Positions 46,816-55,382 of a stretch of 64,000 nucleotides of DNA are shown here, in pieces. Below the pieces are notes generated by a model. It had not been told where the DNA came from. It did no database searches and saw nothing but the letters and a program-made list of their open reading frames with translations. Both the position numbers and the translations under genes were made by a program. Location of the stretch: contig JADJVD010000003.1 in NCBI GenBank assembly GCA_016716745.1, forward strand, positions 90,001-154,000, read 5' to 3'. Within the stretch, counting starts at the first letter, position 1; the number at the start of each line of letters is the position of its first letter. This stretch comes from Hyphomicrobiales bacterium (GTDB lineage: Bacteria; Pseudomonadota; Alphaproteobacteria; Rhizobiales; Beijerinckiaceae).

Positions 46816-47571
46816 TCAGGATCGGCCGCCGTCGACGGAGAGAATCTGGCCCGAGATCCAGCCGGCTTCGGGACTGGCGAGAAAGGTCACGGCCGCCGCC
46901 ACGTCCGTGGCGAGGCCAAGGCGCCGCGTGTGAATGGAGCGAACGAGCGCCGCCTGGCCTTCGGGCCCAAGGGCGGCCCATTGTCGTTCCGTCGCCGGAT
47001 TCGAGCGCACGAAGCCGGGGGCGACCGCGTTCGTCGTCACGCCGTCCGGCCCGAGATCCTGACTGAGCTGCTTCGTCAGTCCGACCAGCGCATGCTTGGC
47101 GGCGGTGTAGGCCTGAATGCCGGTGAGGCTCGGCCGCAGGCCCGCGCCGGAGGCGATGTTGACAATGCGGCCCCAGCGGCGCGCCCGCATCGGCGCAGCG
47201 GCGGCCTGCGCCAGAAAGAACGCGCCGTCGACATTGGCGCGAAACAGGACGCGCCAGTCCTCCTCGCTCACCTCGTCGATCGGGCGGCCGACCTGTCCGC
47301 GCACGCCGCCGGCCGCGTTGACCAGAATGTCGAGGCGATCCTCCGCGCGCGCGATGGAGGCGACGAGCGCATGCGCGGCCTGCCGGTCCGAAACATCGAG
47401 GACATGCGCAGGCCAGCCGCGCGCCTGCGCGAAGGCGCGCACGCCGTCCGCGTCGAGATCGGCGCAATGGACGTGGGCGCCGCAATTGGCGAGCGCGACG
47501 GCGATCGCCTGGCCGATGCCCTGCGCCGCGCCGGTGACGAGGGCGACCCGGCCTTCGAGATCGACCTTCAT
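46816..47571 (-). CDS. SDR-family oxidoreductase (polyol/sugar dehydrogenase-like)
   Basis: 251-aa classical SDR with TGAAQGIG at residues 14-21, NAAGG, the catalytic Ser in NIASGAG, YTAAK, and the DGGRS end. An Asp after beta-2 (HCADLDADG) indicates NAD(H). Neighbours (sugar importer and FGGY kinase) suggest it oxidises the imported polyol or sugar before phosphorylation; the substrate is not evident. Its start overlaps the reductase stop by four bases. Confidence 0.9.
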   Translation of the reverse strand: MKVDLEGRVALVTGAAQGIGQAIAVALANCGAHVHCADLDADGVRAFAQARGWPAHVLDVSDRQAAHALVASIARAEDRLDILVNAAGGVRGQVGRPIDEVSEEDWRVLFRANVDGAFFLAQAAAAPMRARRWGRIVNIASGAGLRPSLTGIQAYTAAKHALVGLTKQLSQDLGPDGVTTNAVAPGFVRSNPATERQWAALGPEGQAALVRSIHTRRLGLATDVAAAVTFLASPEAGWISGQILSVDGGRS

Positions 47572-48605
47572 GGCGCCGGCTCTGGCGCCGTCAGCGCGCG
47601 GAAGGTCTCGATCGACATCGGCCGGCGTCCGTCCTCGACGTCGTGCACCAGCGCGACCAGCCGGCGGATGGTCGGCGTCGCGACGCCGGCTTCGGCGGCA
47701 AGCTCCGCGATTGCGCCGATCTGCGGATCGACCTCGGTCTTGCGTTTGCGCACCGCGAGATCGCGGTGAATGCCGGAATGCGTCTTGGCGGTGCGGCTGT
47801 TGAAATCCGCCAGCGCGGCGATGGAGGCGCGCGCGCCGGCCTCGGGCGCGCCGGGCGCGAAGGCGGACGGGTCGAAACCGTTGAAGCCGACAGGCTTGAC
47901 GCCGCGCGCGGCGGCGGTCGCCATCACCTCGCGCGCCAGCGCGTCGAAGGCGGCGAAGCGCGCGGGATCGGCGAAGTTCGCGCTCATCGAGTCATGCGTC
48001 AGGGCGGTGGCGAACAGCATCGCGCCATAGGCGAGCTTGCCCCAGAGATAACCCCAGATGTTGTCCGTGAGCACAGCGTCGGGCTCGAAGATCGCGAGGC
48101 GGCGATGCATGTCGATCGTGCGCTCGCGGATCGCGCCGTCGATCTCGCCGACGACGACCGCGCCGCGATTGCCGAACAGGATGCGTCCTGGTCCGAGCCA
48201 GTCCGCGCCGAAATTGACGAAGCAGCCCATCGTGCGCGCCGCGCCGAGCGCCCTTGCGATGGCGATCTCGTTGAGACCGTTCTGCGCCGAGAGAACGTAG
48301 CCGTCGACAGCCAGATGCGGCGCGAGCTGCGACAACGCGGCTTCGGTCGCCTGCGCCTTGACGGCGAGGACGATGATCGGCCAGACGCCCGCGACTTCGT
48401 CGGGCGTCAGCGCCGGGACGGTTTGCGCGAAGCTCTCGACCGGACCCTCGATCCGCAGTCCGTCCGTGCGGCAGGCGGCGACATGCGCGGCCTCGATGTC
48501 GACGAGCGTCACGTCGAGGCCGGCGCGCGCCCAATACGCCGCGAGCACGCCGCCGATGGCGCCGCCGCCCCAGACGAGGATGCGCTCAGGCGGGCCCGAG
48601 GTCAT
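47568..48605 (-). CDS. 2-dehydropantoate 2-reductase family (PanE/ApbA-like)
   Basis: 345 aa. The N-terminal NAD(P) fold opens with ILVWGGGAIGGVLAAYWARAG; LAVKAQATEAAL and SAQNGLNEIAIARALG are family motifs; the C-terminal helical domain contains DNIWGYLWGKLAYGAMLFA. PanE normally makes pantoate for CoA, but in a catabolic cluster such paralogues often act on other keto acids, so the true substrate is uncertain. The ATG at 48605 was chosen because GAGG lies six bases upstream; it overlaps the iaaA 3' end by 20 bases. Confidence 0.85.
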   Translation of the reverse strand: MTSGPPERILVWGGGAIGGVLAAYWARAGLDVTLVDIEAAHVAACRTDGLRIEGPVESFAQTVPALTPDEVAGVWPIIVLAVKAQATEAALSQLAPHLAVDGYVLSAQNGLNEIAIARALGAARTMGCFVNFGADWLGPGRILFGNRGAVVVGEIDGAIRERTIDMHRRLAIFEPDAVLTDNIWGYLWGKLAYGAMLFATALTHDSMSANFADPARFAAFDALAREVMATAAARGVKPVGFNGFDPSAFAPGAPEAGARASIAALADFNSRTAKTHSGIHRDLAVRKRKTEVDPQIGAIAELAAEAGVATPTIRRLVALVHDVEDGRRPMSIETFRALTAPEPAP

Positions 48606-49536
48606 GCAGATCCTCATGCGCGCCGACGACGATGCGCCGCGCCGCGCCGATCCAGCCGCGGAACATGCCGATCGTGTTGAACGGGGCGCGCGGGTCGCCC
48701 TCCGCGCCGAGCGCGATCATGCCGGCGCCGATGTCGTGGCTGGCCAGAATCTTCTGCACGAGTTCGTCGCTCGCGGCGGCGAGCGTCTGGCCGCCATACA
48801 TGATGCGCGCGGCGCAATCGTAAGCGGCGACGCGGCGAATGAATATCTCGCCCTGTCCGGTGCAGGACACGGCGCACACGCCGTTGCGCGCATAGGTGCC
48901 GGCGCCGACGATGGGGCTGTCGCCGACGCGCCCGCGCGGCTTGTTGTTGAAGCCGCCGGTCGATGTCGCGGCCGCCAGATTGCCCGCGCCGTCGCGCGCC
49001 ACGGCGCCGACAGTGCCGTGCTTTTCCGCCTCGCTCGCCGCGACGATGGTTCCGAGGCGGCCGCGCTCCCTCAGTTTCGCCAGCGCCTCCACGCGGCGCT
49101 GCGTCGTGAAGTAGTCCGGCGCGACAATATCGAGACCTGCGGCCGCCGCGAAGTCGTCCGCGGCCGCGCCGGTCAGCAGCACGGCGCGGCCCGACTCCAT
49201 CACCTTGCGCGCGGCGCGGATGGGGTTGCGGATGCGCGTCGTCGCGCAGACCGCGCCCGCCTCGAGGGTCGCCCCGTCCATGATCGAGGCGTCGAGCTCG
49301 TGGCGGCCGTTCTCGTTCAGCGCCGCGCCGTAGCCGGCGTTGAAATGCGGGCTGTCCTCGAGCGCGACGACGACGGCCTCGACGGCCTCGACCGCGCGCC
49401 CGCCGCCGGCCAGAATCGCCCAGCCCGCCTTCAGCGCCGCGCCCATATGGGCGCGCGACTGCGCCCACGCCTCTTCGCTCATCAGGCTGCGCTCGAGCGT
49501 GCCGCAACCGCCGTGAAGACCGAGCGCCAGCGTCAT
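48586..49536 (-). CDS. iaaA: Isoaspartyl peptidase / L-asparaginase (IaaA, Ntn hydrolase)
   Basis: 316 aa plant-type asparaginase. Autocleavage exposes the nucleophile Thr175 in EKHGTVGAVARD; GGFNNKPRGRVGDSPIVGAGTYA holds substrate-binding residues and LHGGCGT starts the fold. It hydrolyses isoaspartyl dipeptides and asparagine. It lies 10 bases after a Dpp-type binding-protein gene; in E. coli iaaA is likewise next to the gsi peptide importer, which supports a role in use of imported (iso)peptides. Confidence 0.93.
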   Translation of the reverse strand: MTLALGLHGGCGTLERSLMSEEAWAQSRAHMGAALKAGWAILAGGGRAVEAVEAVVVALEDSPHFNAGYGAALNENGRHELDASIMDGATLEAGAVCATTRIRNPIRAARKVMESGRAVLLTGAAADDFAAAAGLDIVAPDYFTTQRRVEALAKLRERGRLGTIVAASEAEKHGTVGAVARDGAGNLAAATSTGGFNNKPRGRVGDSPIVGAGTYARNGVCAVSCTGQGEIFIRRVAAYDCAARIMYGGQTLAAASDELVQKILASHDIGAGMIALGAEGDPRAPFNTIGMFRGWIGAARRIVVGAHEDLHDLGPA

Positions 49537-49546
49537 CCGCGCGGCC

Positions 49547-51127
49547 TCACTTCGCCGGTTTGACGTTCATCGCCAGCGTGTCCTCGTCGACGCGCGCCTT
49601 GATCGTCACCTTGTCCTTCTGCATGGCCCAGGCCGAGCCGACGGCGACGACGGGAATGCGCACATTCTCGGTCGCGTTGAGGGCGGCGGCGTCCTCGAGC
49701 GCCTTGCGGCGCTTGCCCTCATCCATCTCGTCGGTGGCGATCTCGATGAGCTTGTCCATCTCGGCGTTCTTGTAGCCGAGCACGTTGAAGGCGCCGAGCT
49801 TCTTGTCCTTGTCGTTGGAATGCAGCAGCGAGGACAGCGTGTAGTTCGCCTCGCCCGTCAGCGTGCCCCAGCCCGACATCGTCATCGAATAGTCGCCGCG
49901 CGTGCGCGCCGGGAAGAAGACCGAAGCCGGCTGCGCGACCGGCTTCACGTCGAGCCCGACGCCGGCCAGCATCTGCGCGATCGAGGCGCCGACCTGACTG
50001 TCGCCCGGCAGGCGATCCTGCGTGAAGTGGAAGGGAATCGAGAACCCGTTCGGATAGCCGGCCTCGGCGAGGAGCTTCTTCGCCGCCGCGGGATCGTATT
50101 TGATCGGCGGCAGGCTCTTGTTGAAGCCGAAGATCGACGGCGTGACGAGCTGGTTGGCGGGCGTGCCGAGACCCTCCATCGCCACCTCGGCGAGGGCCTG
50201 CCGGTCGATACCGACGCTGATCGCCTGCCGCACGCGCGCGTCGGCGAGCGGGTTCTTCGGCAGGTCGGATCCATCCTTCGCCTTGGCGCTGTTCGCCTTG
50301 TCGCGGAAATCGAGTTCGATGTTGAACAGGTAGACGGTTTCGAGCGTCTGCACGTTCAGCTTGGGATCCTTCTTCAACGCCGCGACGTCGGTCGCCGGCA
50401 CGCGCGTGATCAGATCGAGCTGCCCGGCCTTCAGCTGCGCGACGCGCGCTGCGTCGTTCGGGATCTCCTTGCGAACGACCTTCGCCCACGGCTCCTTCTC
50501 GCCCCAGTAGCCGTCGAAACGCTCGAGCGCGAGATCGCCCTTGGGTTGCCAGGAAACATATTTGTACGGTCCCGTGCCAACGGCCGCCTTGCCCTCGTTG
50601 AAGGCGGCGTTGGCGCTCTCCTTCGTGAGTCCGGCGGCGGCCTTGTGCGACACGATGAAGAGGCGGATGAAATCGTTCGGCAGGGTCGGGCTCGAGCCGT
50701 CGGTCTTAATGCGGATCGTGTAGGGGTCGACGATGACGACCTCCTTCACGCGCCGCACATAGATCGTCGTCGGGTTGGGGCCGGCGACGACGGGGATGCG
50801 TTCGATCGAGAACTTCACGTCCTCGGCGGTGAAGTCCGACCCGTCGTGGAACTTCACGCCCTTGCGCAGCTTGAACTCCCAGGTCGTCGGATCGATCGTC
50901 TTCCAGCTCTCGGCGAGCCGGGGTTGCAGCTCCAGCCCGTCGCCCGACCACACCAGCGTGTCGAAGATATGCTTCAGCGCCTCCGCATGCGTGCCGGTGG
51001 CGGTGAAATGCGGGTCGATCGAGTCCGGCCCGCCGCGCACGCCAATCGTCAGGGTCTGTGCGAATGCGGCTCCGCCAAGCGCGGTCGCCGTCGCAAGTCC
51101 AAGCGCAATCGATCGGAACATGGCCAT
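49547..51127 (-). CDS. Dipeptide-type ABC transporter binding protein (family 5)
   Basis: 526 aa. The signal peptide ends GGAAFAQ. Family blocks: GGPDSIDPHFTATGTHAEAL, LAESWKTIDPTTWEFKLRKG, VKFHDGSDFTAEDVKFSI, GTGPYKYVSW and AKKLLAEAGYPNGF. A GGGGAG six bases before the ATG at 51127 fixes the start. No permease lies on this strand; the partner permeases and ATPases are divergent (52.6-56.4 kb), with the MarR gene between them. Confidence 0.92.
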   Translation of the reverse strand: MAMFRSIALGLATATALGGAAFAQTLTIGVRGGPDSIDPHFTATGTHAEALKHIFDTLVWSGDGLELQPRLAESWKTIDPTTWEFKLRKGVKFHDGSDFTAEDVKFSIERIPVVAGPNPTTIYVRRVKEVVIVDPYTIRIKTDGSSPTLPNDFIRLFIVSHKAAAGLTKESANAAFNEGKAAVGTGPYKYVSWQPKGDLALERFDGYWGEKEPWAKVVRKEIPNDAARVAQLKAGQLDLITRVPATDVAALKKDPKLNVQTLETVYLFNIELDFRDKANSAKAKDGSDLPKNPLADARVRQAISVGIDRQALAEVAMEGLGTPANQLVTPSIFGFNKSLPPIKYDPAAAKKLLAEAGYPNGFSIPFHFTQDRLPGDSQVGASIAQMLAGVGLDVKPVAQPASVFFPARTRGDYSMTMSGWGTLTGEANYTLSSLLHSNDKDKKLGAFNVLGYKNAEMDKLIEIATDEMDEGKRRKALEDAAALNATENVRIPVVAVGSAWAMQKDKVTIKARVDEDTLAMNVKPAK

Positions 51128-51237
51128 GGCTCTCTCCCCTGCACGGCGCCTCCGTCGACGCATGCAAGACCCGAACGGGACGCGAGTCAATTCCTTGTGG
51201 AACGAGTTTGCCGCTGTTACCGTGCCGATAGGAGGGA

Positions 51238-51261
51238 CAATTGGACCATTTGGAACAATTG
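51238..51261. promoter_or_regulatory. Palindromic site over the MarR start codon
   Basis: The 24-base sequence CAATTG-N2-CCA-N2-TGG-N2-CAATTG pairs 9 of 12 positions with its own complement and covers the TTG start and the first codons of the marR-type gene. A second, looser CAATT...TGGAAC arrangement lies at 51188-51203. Size and symmetry suit a MarR dimer repressing its own translation start and the divergent binding-protein gene; this is inferred. Confidence 0.5.
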
Positions 51262-51843
51262 CCGGGCGCCGAAATCGCAGGCAGGCGAGCGCAGGCGCGC
51301 AAGGTGAGCAGGCGCGCGCAGGCGCGCGAGATGATCGGCCTCGCCGAACTCGACGCGCTGACCCATGCGCGGCTGTGGCGCAATCCGTGCGGTTTCGCCG
51401 CGCGCTTCAACTATGTGGCGTTGCGCTACAACCAGCCGCTGTACGGCTGGATCGAGGAAACGTACCGGCTCAGCCGTCCCGAGTACGTGGTGCTCTACAG
51501 CCTCGGTCTGATGGAAGGGGTGACGGCGAGCGACATCGCGTTCTCGTCGGGCTTTCCGCGCAACACGTTGAGCCGGGCCGTCAATCGACTGGTCAAGGCG
51601 CGGCTCGTCGTGCGCACTGCGGACAAGTCGGACGGGCGCGCCCAGCGCCTCTTTCTCGGCAGGCGGGGCCGCGCCATTCTCGACGAAACGCTGCCGCGCT
51701 TCGTGGCGATGGAGGAGGCGCTGCTCGCGCCGCTGACGCTGGTGGAGCGCGAGACGTTGTCGATGCTGATGGCGAAGGTCGCGCTCGCGCTTTTCGAGGG
51801 CGGCGAGGATGTGGGCGGCGCTAACGCCGCGGCGGAGGAGTAG
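51241..51843 (+). CDS. MarR-family transcriptional regulator
   Basis: 200 aa with a winged-helix core at ~residues 75-150: YVVLYSLGLMEGVTASDIAF, then the recognition helix SSGFPRNTLSRAVNRLVKARL and the wing ADKSDGRAQRLFLG. The start is a TTG, supported by a consensus AGGAGG five bases upstream; no in-frame ATG gives a better N-terminus. The first ~30 residues are basic and variable. It precedes creatininase and dppBCDF and is divergent from their binding protein, so it is probably the local regulator. Confidence 0.88.
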   Translation: MDHLEQLPGAEIAGRRAQARKVSRRAQAREMIGLAELDALTHARLWRNPCGFAARFNYVALRYNQPLYGWIEETYRLSRPEYVVLYSLGLMEGVTASDIAFSSGFPRNTLSRAVNRLVKARLVVRTADKSDGRAQRLFLGRRGRAILDETLPRFVAMEEALLAPLTLVERETLSMLMAKVALALFEGGEDVGGANAAAEE

Positions 51844-51844
51844 G

Positions 51845-52545
51845 ATGCGCGTCGCCGAGATGAACTGGATGCAGATCGAGGCGCAGGCGCGGCGCGACGA
51901 TCGCGCGGTGCTGCCGCTCGGCTCGATCGAGCAGCACGCCTATCTGAGCCTGGCGGTGGACGCCATCCTGTCCGAGCGCGTCGCCGTCGAAGCCGCCGAG
52001 CCGCTCGGCGTGCCTGTGTTCCCCGTGCTCGCCTACGGGCTGACGCCGAACTTCGTCGCGTTTCCCGGAACGCTGTCCTTGCGGCCGCAAACCTATCTCG
52101 CCGTGGTGACCGACCTGCTCGACGGCGTCGCGCGCGCCGGCTTCTCGCGCATCGTGATCGTCAACGGGCATGGCGGCAATTCGCCGGCGCAGGCGGCCGT
52201 GTTCGAATGGCTCGACCGTCGCCCCGGCGTGAAGGTGAAGTGGCACAATTGGTGGAACGCGCCGAAGACCTGGGCCAAGGCGCAGGCGATCGATCCCGTC
52301 GCCTCGCACGCGTCCTGGATGGAGAATTTCCCATGGACGCGCGTGCAGGCTCAGGACCAGCCCGCGCAGCGAAACCGATGGTCGACCTCAACCTGTTCCA
52401 GCAGCTCGATCCGGACGGCAAGAGGCGCTTGCTTGGCGACGGCAACTATGGCGGCCTCTATCAGCGGCCGGACGAAGAGATGCTCGCGCTATGGCGGGTC
52501 GGCGTCGAGGAGACGCGCGCGGCGATAGAGCAGGGATGGGCGTGA
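51845..52545 (+). pseudogene. Creatininase-family amidohydrolase, frameshifted
   Basis: The first part reads as creatininase/mycofactocin-type hydrolase: VLPLGSIEQHAYLSLAVDAI with metal ligands, LAYGLTPNFVAFPGTLSL, and VIVNGHGGNSPAQAAVFEW, to SHASWMENFPWTRV. The conserved C-terminal part (KPMVDLNLFQQL, LLGDGNYGGLYQRPDEEML, ALWRVGVEETR) then continues in another frame. The break falls near 52371-52374, where one more A in the AAA run (CAG CGA AAA CCG) would restore the frame. The N-terminal start follows GGAGGAG. Either a recent pseudogene or a one-base sequence error; intact it would be ~233 aa and hydrolyse a cyclic or linear amide. Confidence 0.82.
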
Positions 52546-52564
52546 TGCGCGCGGAGCCGTCGGC

Positions 52565-53536
52565 ATGATCGCCTTCGTCCTGCAACGTCTATGGCAGGCC
52601 GTCATCGTCATGCTGGCGATCTCGCTGCTGGTGTTCGTCGGCGTGTTCGCCATCGGCAATCCGATCGACGTGGTCCTGTCGCCCGACGCGACGCAGCAGA
52701 TCCGCGAGGAGACGATCCGCGCCTACGGGTTCGATCAACCCTTGTGGCGTCAGTATCTCGCCTTTCTCGACCGTCTCGCGCATGGCGATTTCGGGCGTTC
52801 CTTCCTGTTCAACATGCCGGTGCTGCAGCTCATCGGATCGCGCCTGCCTGCGACGCTCGAACTGACCTTGACGGCGGTGATCGGCGCCACCGTCATCGGC
52901 GTGCCGCTCGGCATGTACGCCGGCTATCGGCCGGACGGGGCGCTGTCGAAGATCATCATGGCGATTTCGGTGCTCGGCTTTTCGGTGCCGACGTTCTGGA
53001 TCGGTCTCGTCCTCATCTTCACCTTCGCGGTGACGCTTGGCTGGCTGCCGGCGGGCGGGCGCGGGGAAACGGCGCGCGCGTTCGGCGTCGACTGGAGTTG
53101 TCTGACCCTCGGGGGGTGGCGCCATCTCATTCTGCCGGCGATCAATCTCGCGCTGTTCAAATTCGCGATGATGGTGCGCCTCGCGCGCGCCGGCACGCGC
53201 GAGCTGATGCTGTCCGACACGGTGAAGTTCGCGCGCGCGGCGGGCGAGAGCGAGGGCGTGATCCTGCGCCGCCACGTGCTGCGCCTGATCTCGATTCCGA
53301 TCGTCACCGTGTTCGGGCTGGAATTCGGCTCGACCCTCGCCTTCGCCGTCGTCACCGAGACGATTTTTTCATGGCCCGGCGTCGGCAAGCTGATCATCGA
53401 TTCGATCTCCTCGCTCGATCGACCGGTGATGGTCGCCTATCTGATGCTGGTCGCGTGTCTGTTCATCGCCATCAATCTGCTGGTGGACCTCGCGCAGGCG
53501 GCGCTCGATCCGAGGTTGCGAGGCGCGCGCGCATGA
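52565..53536 (+). CDS. Peptide ABC transporter permease (DppB type)
   Basis: 323 aa, six helices. MIAFVLQRLWQAVIVMLAIS start, then EETIRAYGFDQPLWRQYLAF and the EAA loop DTVKFARAAGESEGVILRRH. Starts 19 bases after the creatininase stop with GGAG eight bases upstream. Together with the next three genes and the divergent binding protein it makes a full importer. Confidence 0.95.
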   Translation: MIAFVLQRLWQAVIVMLAISLLVFVGVFAIGNPIDVVLSPDATQQIREETIRAYGFDQPLWRQYLAFLDRLAHGDFGRSFLFNMPVLQLIGSRLPATLELTLTAVIGATVIGVPLGMYAGYRPDGALSKIIMAISVLGFSVPTFWIGLVLIFTFAVTLGWLPAGGRGETARAFGVDWSCLTLGGWRHLILPAINLALFKFAMMVRLARAGTRELMLSDTVKFARAAGESEGVILRRHVLRLISIPIVTVFGLEFGSTLAFAVVTETIFSWPGVGKLIIDSISSLDRPVMVAYLMLVACLFIAINLLVDLAQAALDPRLRGARA

Positions 53537-54411
53537 ACGAGACCGGGCTATCGCGGTTCTGGGCCGACTTCGCGCAGAACAGGGTCGCGGTCGTCGCACT
53601 CGCCGTCGTCGCGCTGGTGATGGCGACGGCGCTCGCCGCGCCGCTCATCGCGCCGCAGAATCCTTACGACCTCGCCACGCTGCAATTGTCCGACGCGCGC
53701 CGTCCGCCGGGGCATGTGAGCGCGCTGACCGGCCTGCACTACTGGCTCGGAACCGACGCGCAGGGGCGCGATCTCTTGTCGGCCATTCTCTATGGCCTGC
53801 GCATCTCGGTGATGATCGGCGCGGCGGCGGGCGCGATCGCCTTCGCGCTCGGGGCGACGCTCGGGGCGTTCGCCGCCTATGTCGGCGGCCGCACGGAAGC
53901 GTTGCTGATGCGCGTGATCGACCTTCAATTGTCGTTCCCCGCCATTCTGCTGGCGCTCGTGCTTGCGGCCGTTCTGGGGCAGGGCAAGGCGCAGCTCGTG
54001 ACGGCGCTGGTGACGGCGCAATACGCCTATTTCGCCCGCACCGCGCACGGCGCGGCGAAGGCCGAGCGCAACAAGGAGTATGTGGAGGCCGCGCTGTCGA
54101 CGCCGCTGCCGGCCTGGCGCGTCGTCTTCCGTCACATCCTGCCGAACGCGATGCCGCCGCTCATCGTCGTCGCGACGGTTCAGATCGCCAACGCCATCGC
54201 GCTCGAGGCGACGCTCTCGTTTCTCGGGCTCGGCCTGCCGGTCAGCGAGCCTTCGCTCGGAATGCTGATCGCCAACGGCTTTCAATACATGTTGTCGGGG
54301 CGCTACTGGATTTCGATCTATCCCGGCGTGGCGCTGATCGTCCTGATCGTGGCGATCAACATCGTCGGCGACCAGATTCGCGACCAGCTGAACCCAAGGC
54401 TGCAGCGATGA
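53533..54411 (+). CDS. Peptide ABC transporter permease (DppC type)
   Basis: 292 aa. The DppC signature HYWLGTDAQGRDLLSAILYG and EAA loop EYVEAALSTPLPAWRVVFRH with ILPNAMPPL; the end NIVGDQIRDQLNPRLQR is typical. Overlaps the DppB-type gene by four bases (ATGA) and the next ATPase by four. Confidence 0.95.
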   Translation: MNETGLSRFWADFAQNRVAVVALAVVALVMATALAAPLIAPQNPYDLATLQLSDARRPPGHVSALTGLHYWLGTDAQGRDLLSAILYGLRISVMIGAAAGAIAFALGATLGAFAAYVGGRTEALLMRVIDLQLSFPAILLALVLAAVLGQGKAQLVTALVTAQYAYFARTAHGAAKAERNKEYVEAALSTPLPAWRVVFRHILPNAMPPLIVVATVQIANAIALEATLSFLGLGLPVSEPSLGMLIANGFQYMLSGRYWISIYPGVALIVLIVAINIVGDQIRDQLNPRLQR

Positions 54412-55382
54412 GCGCGCCGCTGCTCGAGGTTCGTGATCTGCGGACCGAATTCCGCACGCGTGCCGGGGCGCTGCGGGCGGTCGACGGCGTCAGCTTTTCG
54501 GTCGGGCAGGGAGAGATCGTCGGGCTCGTCGGCGAGTCGGGCTCGGGCAAGAGCGTCACGGGGTTTTCGATTCTCGGGCTGATCGAGCCGCCGGGGCGGA
54601 TCGCGGCTGGCTCGATCCGGCTCGAGGGGCGGGAGCTCGTCGGCCTGTCGCATCGCGCGTTGCGCGGCGTGCGCGGGCGGCGCGTCGCGATGGTGTTTCA
54701 GGACCCGGCCGCCACGCTCAATCCGCTGCTGACGATCGGCCGGCAGATGCGGCTGGCGCTGTCGGCGCATCAGGCGCTCGGCGCCGAGGCTGCGCGCGCG
54801 CGATGCTTGGCGGCGCTGCGGCAGGTCGGCATCCCCGACCCCGAAGCGCGTCTCGACTCCTATCCGCATCAATTCTCGGGCGGCATGCGCCAGCGCGTGT
54901 GCATCGCCATCGCGTTGATCAACGAGCCGCGGCTGATCGTCTGCGACGAGCCGACGACGGCGCTCGACGTGTCGATCCAGGCGCAGATCCTGAGCGAGAT
55001 GCGCAAGCTCGTGCGCGAGACCGGCGTGTCGCTGATCTGGATCAGCCATGATCTTGCGGTCGTCTCGGCGCTCGCCGATCGCGTCATGGTGATGTATGCG
55101 GGCCGCATCGTCGAGCGGGGTCCGACGCGCGAGACCTTGCGCGCGCCGCGACATCCTTACACGGCCGGACTGCTGGCGTCGTTGCCGGCGGCCATCCCGC
55201 CGGGGGCGCCGCTGTCGCAGATCGCCGGCAGCCCGCCCTCGCTGATCGACGCTCCACCCGGCTGCGCCTTCGCGCCGCGTTGTCCGCGCGCGGCCGAGCC
55301 GTGCCGCGCCGAGCCGCCCTGGAGCGAGGACGGCGCGCGCGCCGCGCGGTGCCATTTCCCGTTGGAGGCGGGCGCGCCATGA
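54408..55382 (+). CDS. Peptide ABC transporter ATP-binding protein (DppD type)
   Basis: 324 aa. Walker A GESGSGKSV, VFQDPAATLNPLLTIG, signature FSGGMRQRVCIAIAL, Walker B LIVCDEPTTALD, ISHDLAVVSALA. The C-terminal HPYTAGLLASLP and cysteine cluster GCAFAPRCPRAAEPC are present. Coupled to both neighbours by ATGA overlaps. Confidence 0.95.
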   Translation: MSAPLLEVRDLRTEFRTRAGALRAVDGVSFSVGQGEIVGLVGESGSGKSVTGFSILGLIEPPGRIAAGSIRLEGRELVGLSHRALRGVRGRRVAMVFQDPAATLNPLLTIGRQMRLALSAHQALGAEAARARCLAALRQVGIPDPEARLDSYPHQFSGGMRQRVCIAIALINEPRLIVCDEPTTALDVSIQAQILSEMRKLVRETGVSLIWISHDLAVVSALADRVMVMYAGRIVERGPTRETLRAPRHPYTAGLLASLPAAIPPGAPLSQIAGSPPSLIDAPPGCAFAPRCPRAAEPCRAEPPWSEDGARAARCHFPLEAGAP

